64,000 nt of DNA from Salibacteraceae bacterium (GCA_018401875.1 JAGYJZ010000005.1:154565-218564), one strand, 5' to 3'; shown: positions 9,544-19,368, counted from the first letter of the stretch. Numbers and translations: made by a program. The notes: generated by a model from the letters alone, not told the origin.

Positions 9544-10566
9544 ATGGGATTGTTCAACATATTTACCGAAGAGATCGCCATTGACTTAGGCACGGCAAAC
9601 ACGATCATCATTCACAACGACAAGGTTGTGGTGGATGAGCCATCGATTGTCGCTGAAGATCGTTCAACCAAAAAAATTATCGCTGTTGGAAGGCTTGCCA
9701 TGCAGATGCACGGAAAGACCCATGAAAACATCAGAACCATTCGTCCTTTAAAGGATGGTGTTATCGCTGATTTTCACGCTGCTGAGCAAATGATTCGTGG
9801 AATGATCAAAATGATCAACTACGGAAATCGCTTGTTTACCCCAAGTTTGAAAATGGTGATCTGCATTCCTTCGGGCATTACAGAGGTGGAGAAGCGAGCG
9901 GTGAAAGACTCAGCAGAACATGCTGGAGCGAAAGAAGTTTACTTGATCCACGAGCCAATGGCAGCAGCCATCGGTATTGGAATTGACGTAGAAGAGCCGA
10001 TGGGCAATATGATCATCGACATTGGTGGTGGAACGAGTGAAATTGCCGTAATCGCCCTCGGTGGTATTGTTTGCGATAAATCAATTCGTGTGGCCGGTGA
10101 CGAATTTACAAGCGACATCGAAGATTACATGAGACGTCAACACAACATCTTGATCGGAGAGCGCACCGCTGAACGCATAAAAATAGAAGTAGGAGCCGCC
10201 ATCACTGAATTGGATGATCCGCCCGCAGATATGGCGGTGCACGGGAGAGACTTGATGACAGGAATACCAAAAGAAATCATGGTTTCCTACGTTGAAATTG
10301 GACATGCACTAGACAAGTCCATTTCGAAAATAGAAGAAGCAATATTGAGTGCCCTTGAGATGACGCCACCCGAATTGTCAGCCGATATTTATCGCACTGG
10401 TATTTATTTAGCCGGTGGTGGATCAATGTTGAGAGGATTAGACAAGCGAATTAGCATGAAAACGAAACTTCCTGTTCACGTGGCGGAAGATCCGTTGCGC
10501 GCAGTTGCTCGTGGAACAGGTATTGCTTTGAAAAACGCCCATCGCTTCCCATTTTTGATGCGATAG
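9544..10566 (+). CDS. mreB: Rod shape-determining protein, actin homologue MreB
   Basis: A 340-residue MreB/Mbl-type actin with the phosphate-1 loop IDLGTANT (13-20), the phosphate-2 segment IIDIGGGTSEIAV (about 158-170) and the adenosine-motif LAGGGSMLRGLD near 294-305. It polymerises on the inner face of the cytoplasmic membrane and directs the elongasome. It is the first gene of mreB-mreC-mreD-PBP2-rodA, which provides the whole elongation machinery in one transcription unit. The ATG is preceded by an AGGAGA purine stretch, rare in Bacteroidota and consistent with high expression. Confidence 0.97.
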   Translation: MGLFNIFTEEIAIDLGTANTIIIHNDKVVVDEPSIVAEDRSTKKIIAVGRLAMQMHGKTHENIRTIRPLKDGVIADFHAAEQMIRGMIKMINYGNRLFTPSLKMVICIPSGITEVEKRAVKDSAEHAGAKEVYLIHEPMAAAIGIGIDVEEPMGNMIIDIGGGTSEIAVIALGGIVCDKSIRVAGDEFTSDIEDYMRRQHNILIGERTAERIKIEVGAAITELDDPPADMAVHGRDLMTGIPKEIMVSYVEIGHALDKSISKIEEAILSALEMTPPELSADIYRTGIYLAGGGSMLRGLDKRISMKTKLPVHVAEDPLRAVARGTGIALKNAHRFPFLMR

Positions 10567-10600
10567 GCCCCAATAAGCAAAACACAGTTGGTGACTGAAT

Positions 10601-11407
10601 ATGAGAAACTTCTTTCAGTTCATTTGGAATAATCAATTTACGTTTCTGTTCTTCGTTTTGGAGTTCATAGGCTTTGTTCTGCTTACGACCAACAACAATT
10701 ACCACAACAACTCTCTGCACGCCACTTCCATTTCTTTGAGTGGAAAAATCGCATCCATCAACAACGCTTACGCTCAATACATTGGGTTAAAAGAAGAGAA
10801 TACCCGCCTTTTAGAAGGAAGTGCACGATTGAAAGAAAAAGTGCTCAATTTATCAAGCAATGCCGATCAAGAAATCGATCGCATTCATTACAAGACCAGG
10901 ACTGCAAATGCCATAAAAAGCACCTACAACCTTGGAAACAACTACATCATTATAAATAAAGGACGCCTTGCAGGCATTGCTCCTCAACAAGGTGTTATCA
11001 GTCCTGAAGGTGTGGTCGGAATCGTAAGCCAATGCAGCGATCACTATAGCAAAGTCATTCCCATCATTCACAGTCAGAGCCTCATCAGCTGCAAATTGGC
11101 TTCAAGCTCCTATTTCGGCATTTTAAGATGGGAAGGTAAAAACGACAATTTCGCATTGTTAGAGGATATTCCGAACCACGTGAGGATTCGCGAAAACGAC
11201 TCGATACTCACCCGCGGAGCATCCGGTGCGTTTCCACCCAATGAACTCATCGGCTTTGCCGTATCGTCTGAAAAAAACGAAGGCAGTGGGTTTCAATCCA
11301 TCAAAGTAAAACTCGCAACCAATTTTAAGAATATCGATAATGTGATCATTATCGAAAATGAGAATAAACTCGAACTCGACACGCTGCTAATGGAAATTGA
11401 ACCATGA
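10601..11407 (+). CDS. mreC: Rod shape-determining protein MreC
   Basis: A 268-residue protein with one N-terminal membrane segment (about 10-28), a short coiled coil (about 50-85) and the two beta-barrel domains of MreC. The segment IINKGRLAGIAPQQGVISPEG (about 118-138) is the recognisable core. In other bacteria MreC bridges MreB/MreD to the periplasmic domain of the class B PBP. It starts 35 bp after mreB, and its stop overlaps the mreD start as ATGA. The location and order support the call despite low family conservation. Confidence 0.92.
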   Translation: MRNFFQFIWNNQFTFLFFVLEFIGFVLLTTNNNYHNNSLHATSISLSGKIASINNAYAQYIGLKEENTRLLEGSARLKEKVLNLSSNADQEIDRIHYKTRTANAIKSTYNLGNNYIIINKGRLAGIAPQQGVISPEGVVGIVSQCSDHYSKVIPIIHSQSLISCKLASSSYFGILRWEGKNDNFALLEDIPNHVRIRENDSILTRGASGAFPPNELIGFAVSSEKNEGSGFQSIKVKLATNFKNIDNVIIIENENKLELDTLLMEIEP

Positions 11408-11934
11408 CAAGAGACGTAATCGGATATATCATTCGTTTTTTACTGCTCATTGTGGTGCAAATTGCCTTGCTCAATAACGTTCAATTTTCTGGTCTTTTGA
11501 ATCCGTACCTCTACATTTATTTTCTAATCGTATTGCCCGTTGATTTCCCACCCAATGTCGGGTTGATATTGGCATTCGCCATGGGAATTGTCATTGACTT
11601 GTTTTCACAAACGCTCGGAATGCATACGATTTCAGCAGTGTTTTTGGCCTATGCAAGACCCTACATTCTTCGTTATATGGCTCCGAGAGACGGCTACGAA
11701 TTTTCGAGAATGGTAAGCGTACGGCAAATGGGATGGCTTTGGTTTCTCACGTTTTCTGGACTAATGGTATTTCTGCATCACTTTGTGCTCTTCTTCATCG
11801 AGTCGTTTAGAATAAGCGGATTTGGATACACCCTGTTGAAAGCAATGGGCAGCTCTGCCCTCACTCTCACGCTAATTGTAGTTGTGCAGCTGCTTTTCAC
11901 GCGCTCACCTAAGTCAGGATTAGGATATGAATAA
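11404..11934 (+). CDS. mreD: Rod shape-determining membrane protein MreD
   Basis: A 176-residue, very hydrophobic protein with about five membrane segments, of normal MreD length. Its sequence alone would be hard to name, but its position between mreC and PBP2 is diagnostic. The start overlaps the mreC stop by 4 bp (ATGA) and its end overlaps PBP2 by 8 bp, so it is translationally coupled on both sides. It is part of the membrane complex that couples MreB filaments to peptidoglycan synthesis. Confidence 0.88.
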   Translation: MTRDVIGYIIRFLLLIVVQIALLNNVQFSGLLNPYLYIYFLIVLPVDFPPNVGLILAFAMGIVIDLFSQTLGMHTISAVFLAYARPYILRYMAPRDGYEFSRMVSVRQMGWLWFLTFSGLMVFLHHFVLFFIESFRISGFGYTLLKAMGSSALTLTLIVVVQLLFTRSPKSGLGYE

Positions 11935-13750
11935 TCTTGAGAACCGAAAGATCACGGTCATTGCCTTATTTGTAGTGATTTCGTTGATTTTCATCGCGCG
12001 GCTTTTCTTCATTCAAGTGATTGACGATTCCTACACTTCATCGGCTGACAACCAAGCCCTGCGTTATGTGACTCAATATCCCGCACGAGGAATTATCTAT
12101 GATCGGCACGGTAAAATATTGGTGCAAAACCAAGCTGCTTTTGACCTCATGATTGTGCCACGGCAGGTTGAAGGATTAGACACTGCTGCATTTTGCGAAT
12201 TACTGAACATCACCGAAGAAGAGTTTGAAATCCGCGTTGAAAAAGCAAGAAACTATTCTAGCTACAGGGCGAGTATTTTCCAAAAACAACTTACAGGTGC
12301 AGATTACGCGCGAGTAGCGGAGAATTTATACCGTTTCAATGGCTTCTATGGTCAGAAACGAACATTAAGAATATATCCTGACAGCGTTGCAGCACACGTA
12401 TTGGGCTACATTGGCGAAGTTAATAGCCGAGATATTGAGCGTGATACGGTGTACAAGTCGGGCGACTTCATCGGCATCAGCGGACTCGAAAAGCAATACG
12501 AAAACGTTTTGCGTGGCGAACGCGGAAGGGAAGTATTGATGGTGGATGTACACAACACAGTGCAAGGAAAATACCAAGACGGTGCGCTAGATGTGGCGGC
12601 TGTTTCTGGTGTCAACTTGGTTTCTACGCTCGACCTTGAACTTCAAAAATATGGCGAGCAGTTGATGCGTTTCAAAAAAGGCAGCATTGTGGCGATTGAA
12701 CCTTCTTCGGGAGAAGTGCTGTGCTTGGTTTCGAGTCCAAACTACGATCCCAACCTACTTGTTGGAGTAAAAAGAGCCGCTAATTATCAATTACTGGCAC
12801 AGAATGATTCGCTCGACCCGCTATTTAATCGAGCCCTGATGGCTAAATACCCACCGGGCTCCATCTTCAAAATTATTCAAGCACTTATTGGACTGCAAGA
12901 TGGAGTGATTACGGAAAACACAGGACTTGCATGCAACAAAGCGCTCGTAGGATGCCACAACCATCCGGCAGCGACAACCTTGCGCGAAGCGATTCAAATG
13001 TCGTGCAACCCCTATTTTCATCAGGTGTTTAAACGCCTCATCAACAAAGGTTATTCGAGCAACTATTTTGAGGACAGCGCTTTGGGGTTGGATGAATGGC
13101 ATGAAAAAGTGAGCAAGTTTGGACTGGGACAGCGCCTTGCCATCGACCTTCCTTCATTGAAAAGCGGAAGCATTCCTAACGTGGAATTATACGATCGAAT
13201 TTATGGCAAGAGGCGCTGGGCGATTAGTACCATTTACTCTGTAAGCATCGGACAAGGCGAGGTAGAAGTTGTGCCCTTGCAAATGGCAAATTTAGCCGCC
13301 ACCGTTGCAAATAGAGGCTTTTACATCGACCCCCATTTGGTGAAAGAAATTGACGCAGAGCACGATTCCATCATCCATTATCAAGCAAACAACACGGGCA
13401 TTGAATCGAAGTATTTTGAACCCATCGTTGACGCCATGCAAGCCGTGGTTGATAAACCTGGTGGAACAGCACGCAAAGCGCGCATTGACAGCATTGTTGT
13501 GTGCGGAAAAACAGGAACAGCTGAAAATCCACACGGTGAAGATCACTCTGTGTTTGTGGCGTTTGCTCCGCGAGAAAACCCACAAATTGCCATTGCTGTG
13601 TACGTAGAAAATGCTGGATTTGGAGGAACATGGGCTGCGCCAATTGCTAGCTTGATGATCGAAAAATACATCAGCGGCACAATCGGTGACACTTTAAAAG
13701 AGCAACGCATCTTAGACGCAAACCTTTTATTCGAACCCATTGAGAATTAA
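11927..13750 (+). CDS. mrdA: Penicillin-binding protein 2 (class B transpeptidase)
   Basis: A 607-residue class B PBP with an N-terminal membrane anchor (about 9-30), a pedestal dimerisation domain starting with YPARGIIYDR, and a transpeptidase domain. The active-site motifs are SIFK at 312-315, SCN at 359-361 and KTGT at 528-531. It cross-links new peptidoglycan during cell elongation, partnered with the RodA glycosyltransferase encoded next. The start overlaps mreD by 8 bp and its end overlaps rodA by 11 bp. Confidence 0.95.
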   Translation: MNNLENRKITVIALFVVISLIFIARLFFIQVIDDSYTSSADNQALRYVTQYPARGIIYDRHGKILVQNQAAFDLMIVPRQVEGLDTAAFCELLNITEEEFEIRVEKARNYSSYRASIFQKQLTGADYARVAENLYRFNGFYGQKRTLRIYPDSVAAHVLGYIGEVNSRDIERDTVYKSGDFIGISGLEKQYENVLRGERGREVLMVDVHNTVQGKYQDGALDVAAVSGVNLVSTLDLELQKYGEQLMRFKKGSIVAIEPSSGEVLCLVSSPNYDPNLLVGVKRAANYQLLAQNDSLDPLFNRALMAKYPPGSIFKIIQALIGLQDGVITENTGLACNKALVGCHNHPAATTLREAIQMSCNPYFHQVFKRLINKGYSSNYFEDSALGLDEWHEKVSKFGLGQRLAIDLPSLKSGSIPNVELYDRIYGKRRWAISTIYSVSIGQGEVEVVPLQMANLAATVANRGFYIDPHLVKEIDAEHDSIIHYQANNTGIESKYFEPIVDAMQAVVDKPGGTARKARIDSIVVCGKTGTAENPHGEDHSVFVAFAPRENPQIAIAVYVENAGFGGTWAAPIASLMIEKYISGTIGDTLKEQRILDANLLFEPIEN

Positions 13751-15041
13751 ACGCAACATATTCGAAGACATCGATTGGGTGATGGTTGCCATTTACCTCG
13801 CTCTGGTGTTGTTCGGTTGGATAAGCATCTATGCTGCTACCTATGACGACCTTCACCCATCCATTTTCGACCTTGCTAAAAACCACGGAAAGCAAGCACT
13901 ATGGATCGGTCTGGCACTGGTGATCGGATTGATCATGCTATTTTTCGACACCCGATTTTTTGAAACATTCGCCTATCCTATTTACGGATTTGCTTTACTC
14001 TTATTGGTTGGTGTATTGGTTTTTGGCACCGAAGTGAAAGGCGCTCAATCATGGTTTGTTATGGGCCCTATAAGTTTTCAACCGAGCGAAATTGCCAAAT
14101 TCGGAACTGCGCTTGCCCTGGCAAAATACCTCAGCATACACGGTGCGCGATTCGATCAATTGAGCATAAAACTGAAGTCGTTGCTGATCATTTTCTTGCC
14201 GGGAGCATTCATTCTGTTGCAACCTGATGTTGGATCGCTCTTGGTATTCATCTCCTTTTTGATTGTGCTTTACCGACAAGGATTGAGTGGCTGGATTTTC
14301 GGGCTGGGCTTTATTGCCATAGTGTTATTTGTGATGGCCCTTTTTCTGAAGCAATACCAATGGACCATTTTCGATACTTTGATTGAAGGAAAGGTAGCCT
14401 TCATTGCAGGGTTGAGTGCTTTGGCCGCGGCCATTTACTATTATTTGAGAAGGCGCAAGGGAAGCTTATTCATCATTGCAGCCAGCTATATAGCCTCGTT
14501 GGGTTATTTTCTGAGTGTAGATTACCTATTTGACAAAGTGCTCAAAACACATCATCAAAATCGAATCAACGAATTGCTCGGCATAGTTTCAGATCCGTTG
14601 GGTGCAGGATATAATGTGCACCAATCAAAAATTGCGATTGGCTCAGGAGGGTTTTCAGGCAAAGGATTTCTTCAAGGTACTCAAACCAAGTTTCACTTTG
14701 TACCGGAGCAGAGCACCGATTTTATTTTCTGCACAGTGGGCGAAGAATGGGGATTTATTGGCACGTTAATTTTGATTTCTCTTTTTCTCACGTTGATGTC
14801 ACGAATCATATGGTTGGCAGAAAAACAACGCAGTGTGTTTACCCGCGTGTATGGCTATTGTGTCGCCTCTATACTATTCATTCATTTCACCATCAACATC
14901 GCCATGACCATAGGGCTTGCTCCTGTAATTGGCATCCCACTTCCGTTTTTTAGCTATGGTGGATCATCACTTTGGTCGTTTACGCTGTTGCTTTTCACGT
15001 TCATCAAATTGGACTCTGAGCGCAAATACGTGTTGCGTTAA
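13740..15041 (+). CDS. rodA: Rod shape-determining SEDS glycosyltransferase RodA
   Basis: A 433-residue polytopic SEDS protein. Family landmarks include WFVMGPISFQPSEIAK (about 101-116), LQPDVGS (about 160), the extracytoplasmic loop with QSKIAIGSGGFSGKGF and EWGFIG, and IPLPFFSYGGSS near the C-terminus. It polymerises lipid II into glycan strands together with PBP2. The only reasonable start is TTG at 13740, inside the PBP2 stop region, since the next in-frame ATG lies in the first membrane helix. Its stop codon is part of the TTAA at 15038-15041, which also supplies the stop of the convergent gene. Confidence 0.94.
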   Translation: MRIKRNIFEDIDWVMVAIYLALVLFGWISIYAATYDDLHPSIFDLAKNHGKQALWIGLALVIGLIMLFFDTRFFETFAYPIYGFALLLLVGVLVFGTEVKGAQSWFVMGPISFQPSEIAKFGTALALAKYLSIHGARFDQLSIKLKSLLIIFLPGAFILLQPDVGSLLVFISFLIVLYRQGLSGWIFGLGFIAIVLFVMALFLKQYQWTIFDTLIEGKVAFIAGLSALAAAIYYYLRRRKGSLFIIAASYIASLGYFLSVDYLFDKVLKTHHQNRINELLGIVSDPLGAGYNVHQSKIAIGSGGFSGKGFLQGTQTKFHFVPEQSTDFIFCTVGEEWGFIGTLILISLFLTLMSRIIWLAEKQRSVFTRVYGYCVASILFIHFTINIAMTIGLAPVIGIPLPFFSYGGSSLWSFTLLLFTFIKLDSERKYVLR

Positions 15042-16342
15042 TTCCTCACAAACACCTTTCTGCTGAGGGATGAAGACGCATCAACTCCAGTGATAATGTA
15101 AAATCCTGCGTTCAAGTCGGAAAGATCGATGCGACTTGTTCGTTTTGTATCGTTCAATTGAAGAACCAACCGCCCTGAAAGGTCTCGCACTTGAATGATT
15201 CCTTCAGTGCCTTTATGCAGCACCTCAACTTGCTGATCGTAAACGTCCATCTGCCAATTATTCGAACGGTCAATGCGCATGAGTAATCCATTCAACGAAT
15301 CAGAAGTATCGATTGGCGTTTCGATCAAACGCACGCTGATATCGGCAATCACAGGAAGATGATCACTCATATCATACAGCGCAGCAAGCACTGTAGAAGG
15401 TGCGCTGTTGTTATTTCCATCGATCAGCGACATGTTGTAATGATTTCCATCGTTGCCCACTGCTTTGTACGAATCATCGATGTAATGAACTGCCGCGCTG
15501 TCTTCCATGAGTTGCCCACTCATCAGCATAATGTCAAAGCGATCATCTAAGCCGCCACCCGAAAAGCAGCCTCCCGATGTGCGGGTTGACTGCGTATGTG
15601 AAAATGCAAAAGAAGATGCTCCACTCCAAGACTCGTTTGGAAACAACGGATCGTAAAAACGATAAGCGCCAAGCGCATTATCAGTCAGGTTTTGATAAGC
15701 CGTTTCATTTGAGCTTTTCATATTCATATCACCGGCAGCGATGAAATAACCGGATTGATATTCAGTTTCCAAATAATCCATCAACGCTTCAGTGGCCAAA
15801 CCACGATCAACAGCATCTGATGCATTGCTTCCCGCCTTGAGGTGCATTCCTGCGAGATGAATGAACGCTGTATCAGAGCCTTGGGTCAAATTAGGGTCTT
15901 TGTAATAAAACGTCCACACATCGATCACGCGCACCAAGCTTGAATTATTCAATGCTTTTTCCACTTTTTCTGTTCTGTAAAGGGCAAGTTTATTTTTGTC
16001 GTAAAAGACTGCGTTAACAAGATTGCTGAAAGAATTATTCTGGATATTGGCACGGGCAAACCGTGTTTCACCATTCGTATTTAACACGTTGGCAATAATG
16101 CGATCACCATAAATGTTACTCGCACCCATTTCATTTACGAGCAACAAATCAGGTTTAATATAGGAAGCGACTGTTTCAAAGTACCCGTCTTTATCGTTGA
16201 TATTGTTGTTTGACGAGGTGCAAAAGCTCGTCACTTGCCCGAAGTAGAGCAAGTTGTATGACATTACGCGCAGTGTGTCATGCAGCTGTGCCTGCACTTG
16301 GTTCAGGGCGAAAGCCAGCAAAATTATTAAGCCTATTCTCAT
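15038..16342 (-). CDS. Secreted endonuclease/exonuclease/phosphatase-fold protein with T9SS type A tail
   Basis: A 434-residue protein with a signal peptide (MRIGLIILLAFALNQVQAQ). An EEP-fold domain has MSYNLLYFG (about 27-35) at its first strand, LLVNEMG (metal-binding Glu), AAGDMNMK and SDHLPVIADI with the catalytic Asp-His pair near residue 330. The last about 85 residues (VRDLSGRLVLQL, LNAGFYIITG, RKVFVRN) are a type A T9SS sorting domain (TIGR04183-like). It is therefore predicted to be exported by T9SS and to hydrolyse phosphodiesters outside the cell, perhaps extracellular DNA or phospholipid; the substrate is not evident. It converges on rodA with a shared TTAA stop. Confidence 0.85.
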   Translation of the reverse strand: MRIGLIILLAFALNQVQAQLHDTLRVMSYNLLYFGQVTSFCTSSNNNINDKDGYFETVASYIKPDLLLVNEMGASNIYGDRIIANVLNTNGETRFARANIQNNSFSNLVNAVFYDKNKLALYRTEKVEKALNNSSLVRVIDVWTFYYKDPNLTQGSDTAFIHLAGMHLKAGSNASDAVDRGLATEALMDYLETEYQSGYFIAAGDMNMKSSNETAYQNLTDNALGAYRFYDPLFPNESWSGASSFAFSHTQSTRTSGGCFSGGGLDDRFDIMLMSGQLMEDSAAVHYIDDSYKAVGNDGNHYNMSLIDGNNNSAPSTVLAALYDMSDHLPVIADISVRLIETPIDTSDSLNGLLMRIDRSNNWQMDVYDQQVEVLHKGTEGIIQVRDLSGRLVLQLNDTKRTSRIDLSDLNAGFYIITGVDASSSLSRKVFVRN

Positions 16343-16356
16343 GCTTCGAAAGTACG

Positions 16357-17715
16357 CTATGTGGAAACGGATGATGTCAATTCTTCATTAAGCTTGATGG
16401 CAGGCATATCTTTTACCAACATGTTCATATCGGAAGAGCTAACCATTTTTTGCATGCTGCTGTAATGATCGAAATACAGACTGTACATATTTTTGTCCAT
16501 CATTGGTATTTCAGTATATCCGACCTGGTCTAGTGCTTTCACAACATCAGAAATGTAAACTTTATCGATGCTTTGATGCGGCAAGTATCCCAAGCTTTCT
16601 TTGTCATCACCACCCAATTCATACACCAATTTCGCCTCACTCATCAACTCTAAAACACGCGCTGTAACACCGTATGGCAATGCCAAAGCTTCGGAAAGTT
16701 CTTTTCCATTAGGCGCGTCTTCTCCGTTTTCAAACCGCACAGAGATGAACCGCATGAGCAACAAAGCGATGATGTGGCGTTGCGTGGCGCTGAGTTTATC
16801 GCCATCAATTTCATTTTTAATTTCGGTGACGTATTGGTTTGCATAGGCCACTTCAGCTCCAATCAGTGTTATCAGCCAAGAGGTATTTACCCATATCATA
16901 AACAACGGCAAGGCAGCAAAACTTCCGTAAATAGCGTTGTAGCGGCTTACTCCGACCTGAAAATTAATGTACACCCATTCGAGTAATTGGAACGATGTTC
17001 CGGCCAAAATGCCAGCTACCATTGCAGATCTAAAACTGACTTTGGTATTGGGCATCACCATGTAAACAAACGTGAAAAGCAGCCAAATCAGCACGTAAGG
17101 AATCATCCGAATAAGGAAGTGAATGAATGGACCAATCGTTTTGAGAAAATCGTAGCCAGCGACCAAGTTTTCGAGTTGCCCGCTTATCACCACCGTAATA
17201 CTTCCGGCTAAAATCACCACGATGGGCGCGAAAAGCATGATCACAAAGTAATCGGTTACTTTTCTTAGCCAAGTGCGGCCTTTGGCTACTTGCCAAATTT
17301 CGTTGAAGGAAAGTTCAACGTTTGAGAGCAACTGCATTACGGTCCAAAGTAAAATCACCACTCCAACTCCGGCCAAGAGCCCGCCTTTCGTGTTTTCAAG
17401 CATTCGTGAAGCGAACGTCATGATTTGCTCTACTACTTCTTCGTGGCCTTTGAGCACGGAGGTTAATTCTTCTTCCAAATTCTTTTCAAAACCAAAACCT
17501 TTGGAGATCGCAAATGCCAATGCCACGATTGGAACCACAGAAAGCATGGTGTAAAATGTCAGTCCTGCTGCTTGAAGTTGAAGGTTGTCTTTCGTGTAAT
17601 TTTTCAATACGATCAAGATGATCCTCAATTGCTTGATAGAAAATGCAGTAAGTGGATTTCTGTCCTCTAACCGAACATTCCAAATACTATCATTTACCAT
17701 TTTTACTATTCCCAT
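16357..17715 (-). CDS. YihY/BrkB family inner-membrane protein
   Basis: A 452-residue protein with about six membrane helices in the first 300 residues. YihY/BrkB motifs include LQAAGLTFYTMLSVVPIVAL (about 42-61) and YGSFAALPLFMIWVNTSW (about 264-281). The C-terminal 150 residues form a soluble tail of the winged-helix type often seen in this family. Members were once called ribonuclease BN, but that activity belongs to another protein. The molecular function is unknown, possibly a transport or envelope role. It ends 14 bp before the start of the secreted EEP protein, so the two probably form one minus-strand operon. Confidence 0.85.
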   Translation of the reverse strand: MGIVKMVNDSIWNVRLEDRNPLTAFSIKQLRIILIVLKNYTKDNLQLQAAGLTFYTMLSVVPIVALAFAISKGFGFEKNLEEELTSVLKGHEEVVEQIMTFASRMLENTKGGLLAGVGVVILLWTVMQLLSNVELSFNEIWQVAKGRTWLRKVTDYFVIMLFAPIVVILAGSITVVISGQLENLVAGYDFLKTIGPFIHFLIRMIPYVLIWLLFTFVYMVMPNTKVSFRSAMVAGILAGTSFQLLEWVYINFQVGVSRYNAIYGSFAALPLFMIWVNTSWLITLIGAEVAYANQYVTEIKNEIDGDKLSATQRHIIALLLMRFISVRFENGEDAPNGKELSEALALPYGVTARVLELMSEAKLVYELGGDDKESLGYLPHQSIDKVYISDVVKALDQVGYTEIPMMDKNMYSLYFDHYSSMQKMVSSSDMNMLVKDMPAIKLNEELTSSVST

Positions 17716-17791
17716 ACATGCTTAATATTCAATCAAAAGAACAAAGTTCAAAAATATTGAACGGTGCTTTTAAATAATAAATGCAAAGGAA

Positions 17792-17799
17792 TAGGTTTG
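17792..17799 (+). promoter_or_regulatory. -7 promoter element TAGGTTTG of the GH3 lipoprotein gene
   Basis: A perfect TAnnTTTG match ending 4 nt before the ATG at 17804, again predicting a leaderless transcript. Confidence 0.6.
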
Positions 17800-17803
17800 G
17801 TAG

Positions 17804-18907
17804 ATGCAAAAACAACTCACACTGCTCCTACTTTTTGTAGTCGGAATAACGGTTTCGTGTCAAACCCAAGAAAAAAAATACAGCCTGCAAGATTATTACA
17901 ACAACGATCCCACGCTTGCTAGAACGGTGGACGAAGTTTACAATCAGCTTTCGGTAGAACAGCGGGTGGCCCAAATGATCGTAACATCGTTGGGCAAACT
18001 CGGCAAACCTTACGCTGAGGTAGAGCCTTTGATAAAGGCAAATCAAGTGGGTGGAATCATCTTCTTGAGTGGCGATCCTGAACAGTTTAAAACCGACATC
18101 GAATCAATTCAGGCGATGAGCGCTGGTTTTCCTCTTCTCATGAGCATGGATGCTGAGCCGAGCCTCTTTAACCGCAGAATGCCCGGCACGCCAGAAATGA
18201 AACCGACCTTAAGCCTTAAAACGACAGACGACATTAAACAGGCGGTTTCAACAATTGACAAAACCCTTCATCACGTTGGTTTTCAACACAATTATGCTCC
18301 CGTGATTGATATGTCGCCAAACAATGAAGCCATTGGAAATCGCTCATTAGGAAGCGATTCAGCGACCATCGTTCCTTTGGCAGTTTCATTTATAACGGAA
18401 ACTCAAAACGATCAAATCATCGCTACGGCAAAACATTTCCCTGGGCATGGGCGAGTGAGCGGTGACACGCACAAAAAACTCGTTTACATTGATGGCGAAC
18501 TTACTGAAGTTAACCTTTACAAACCGATAATCGAGGCGGGTGTGATCTCAATTATGGTTGGCCATATTGCCATCGAAAACAATCAGAAATACAGCACCGA
18601 AGTACTGCCATCTACACTGAGTGAAAAGGTGGTAACAGACCTCTTGCGCAACGAGATGCAATTTGATGGACTAATCATCACCGATGCCATGAATATGGGC
18701 GCTGTGAAAGAAATCCCAAATGCTACTTTGCTAGCAGCGAAGGCAGGATGCGATATCATATTGATGCCACCCAATGAAGTGGAAACTCTCCACGCAATTA
18801 TTGCAGAAATGAAAGGCGATACCGATTTTATGAATCAAGTGGAGGCATCAGTAAAGCGCATAATTCGCGCTAAAATCTGCTTGGGAATGCAATTTAATGC
18901 CGATTAA
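17804..18907 (+). CDS. Glycoside hydrolase family 3 lipoprotein, beta-N-acetylglucosaminidase (NagZ-like)
   Basis: A 367-residue protein with a lipoprotein signal peptide (lipobox VSC, Cys19). The GH3 N-terminal TIM-barrel motifs are KHFPGHGRVSGDTHKK from 210, carrying the His-Asp dyad typical of NagZ-like enzymes, and ITDAMNMGAV with the nucleophile Asp294. NagZ enzymes remove N-acetylglucosamine from muropeptides or chitin fragments. The lipid anchor puts this one in the envelope rather than the cytosol. Many Bacteroidota homologues carry an extra beta-lactamase-like domain, and this one does not. It converges on the LEA-like gene with a shared TTAA stop at 18904-18907. Confidence 0.9.
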   Translation: MQKQLTLLLLFVVGITVSCQTQEKKYSLQDYYNNDPTLARTVDEVYNQLSVEQRVAQMIVTSLGKLGKPYAEVEPLIKANQVGGIIFLSGDPEQFKTDIESIQAMSAGFPLLMSMDAEPSLFNRRMPGTPEMKPTLSLKTTDDIKQAVSTIDKTLHHVGFQHNYAPVIDMSPNNEAIGNRSLGSDSATIVPLAVSFITETQNDQIIATAKHFPGHGRVSGDTHKKLVYIDGELTEVNLYKPIIEAGVISIMVGHIAIENNQKYSTEVLPSTLSEKVVTDLLRNEMQFDGLIITDAMNMGAVKEIPNATLLAAKAGCDIILMPPNEVETLHAIIAEMKGDTDFMNQVEASVKRIIRAKICLGMQFNAD

Positions 18908-19368
18908 AAACTCATCGGAAGTTCCGTTTTAATTTCGATTGGCACCTTTTTATGATAGAAAAAATTCCCGACTTTCAATTCGCCTTTTACGAGCACTTCC
19001 GGCTTTTTTCCAGAGAGCAAACCCGCCAGACCTGTCAGGCCTGCAGTAATCATATCACCCATATTGCCTGTAAGTTTCACGGGATATACCTCGGTTGAAT
19101 TTGCATTTATTTTAAACGCCTTTTTTAGTTGTGCATCACCGAGGCTTTTCTTGCCAGAAAACAATTCAAACTCGCCACTCTTTACTGTTATTGGAAACGA
19201 ATTTGGATTGGACAGAACCAAGTTAATGGTAGCGTCAAGTTTACCACCACTTAAACTATTAACTTCGAAATCCTGAACTTCTTCAAGCTTAACATCCTTA
19301 AATTCACAGCTCGTTAGAGCGATCAAAAAGAAAAACGAAACGAAAAAATTCACTGTAACCCTGTGCAT
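18904..19368 (-). CDS. LEA-type-2-like lipoprotein
   Basis: A 154-residue protein with a lipoprotein signal (lipobox LTSC, Cys21). It is followed by a single LEA14/WHy-type beta-sandwich domain: alternating hydrophobic strands with LVLSNPNSFPITVKSGEFEL at about 49-68, the hallmark NPN...I segment of this fold. Function is unknown; members are envelope or stress-linked proteins in bacteria. The ATG at 19366-19368 directly abuts the GTG start of the divergent gene at 19363, leaving no intergenic promoter space. The 3' end shares TTAA with the GH3 gene. Confidence 0.8.
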   Translation of the reverse strand: MHRVTVNFFVSFFFLIALTSCEFKDVKLEEVQDFEVNSLSGGKLDATINLVLSNPNSFPITVKSGEFELFSGKKSLGDAQLKKAFKINANSTEVYPVKLTGNMGDMITAGLTGLAGLLSGKKPEVLVKGELKVGNFFYHKKVPIEIKTELPMSF

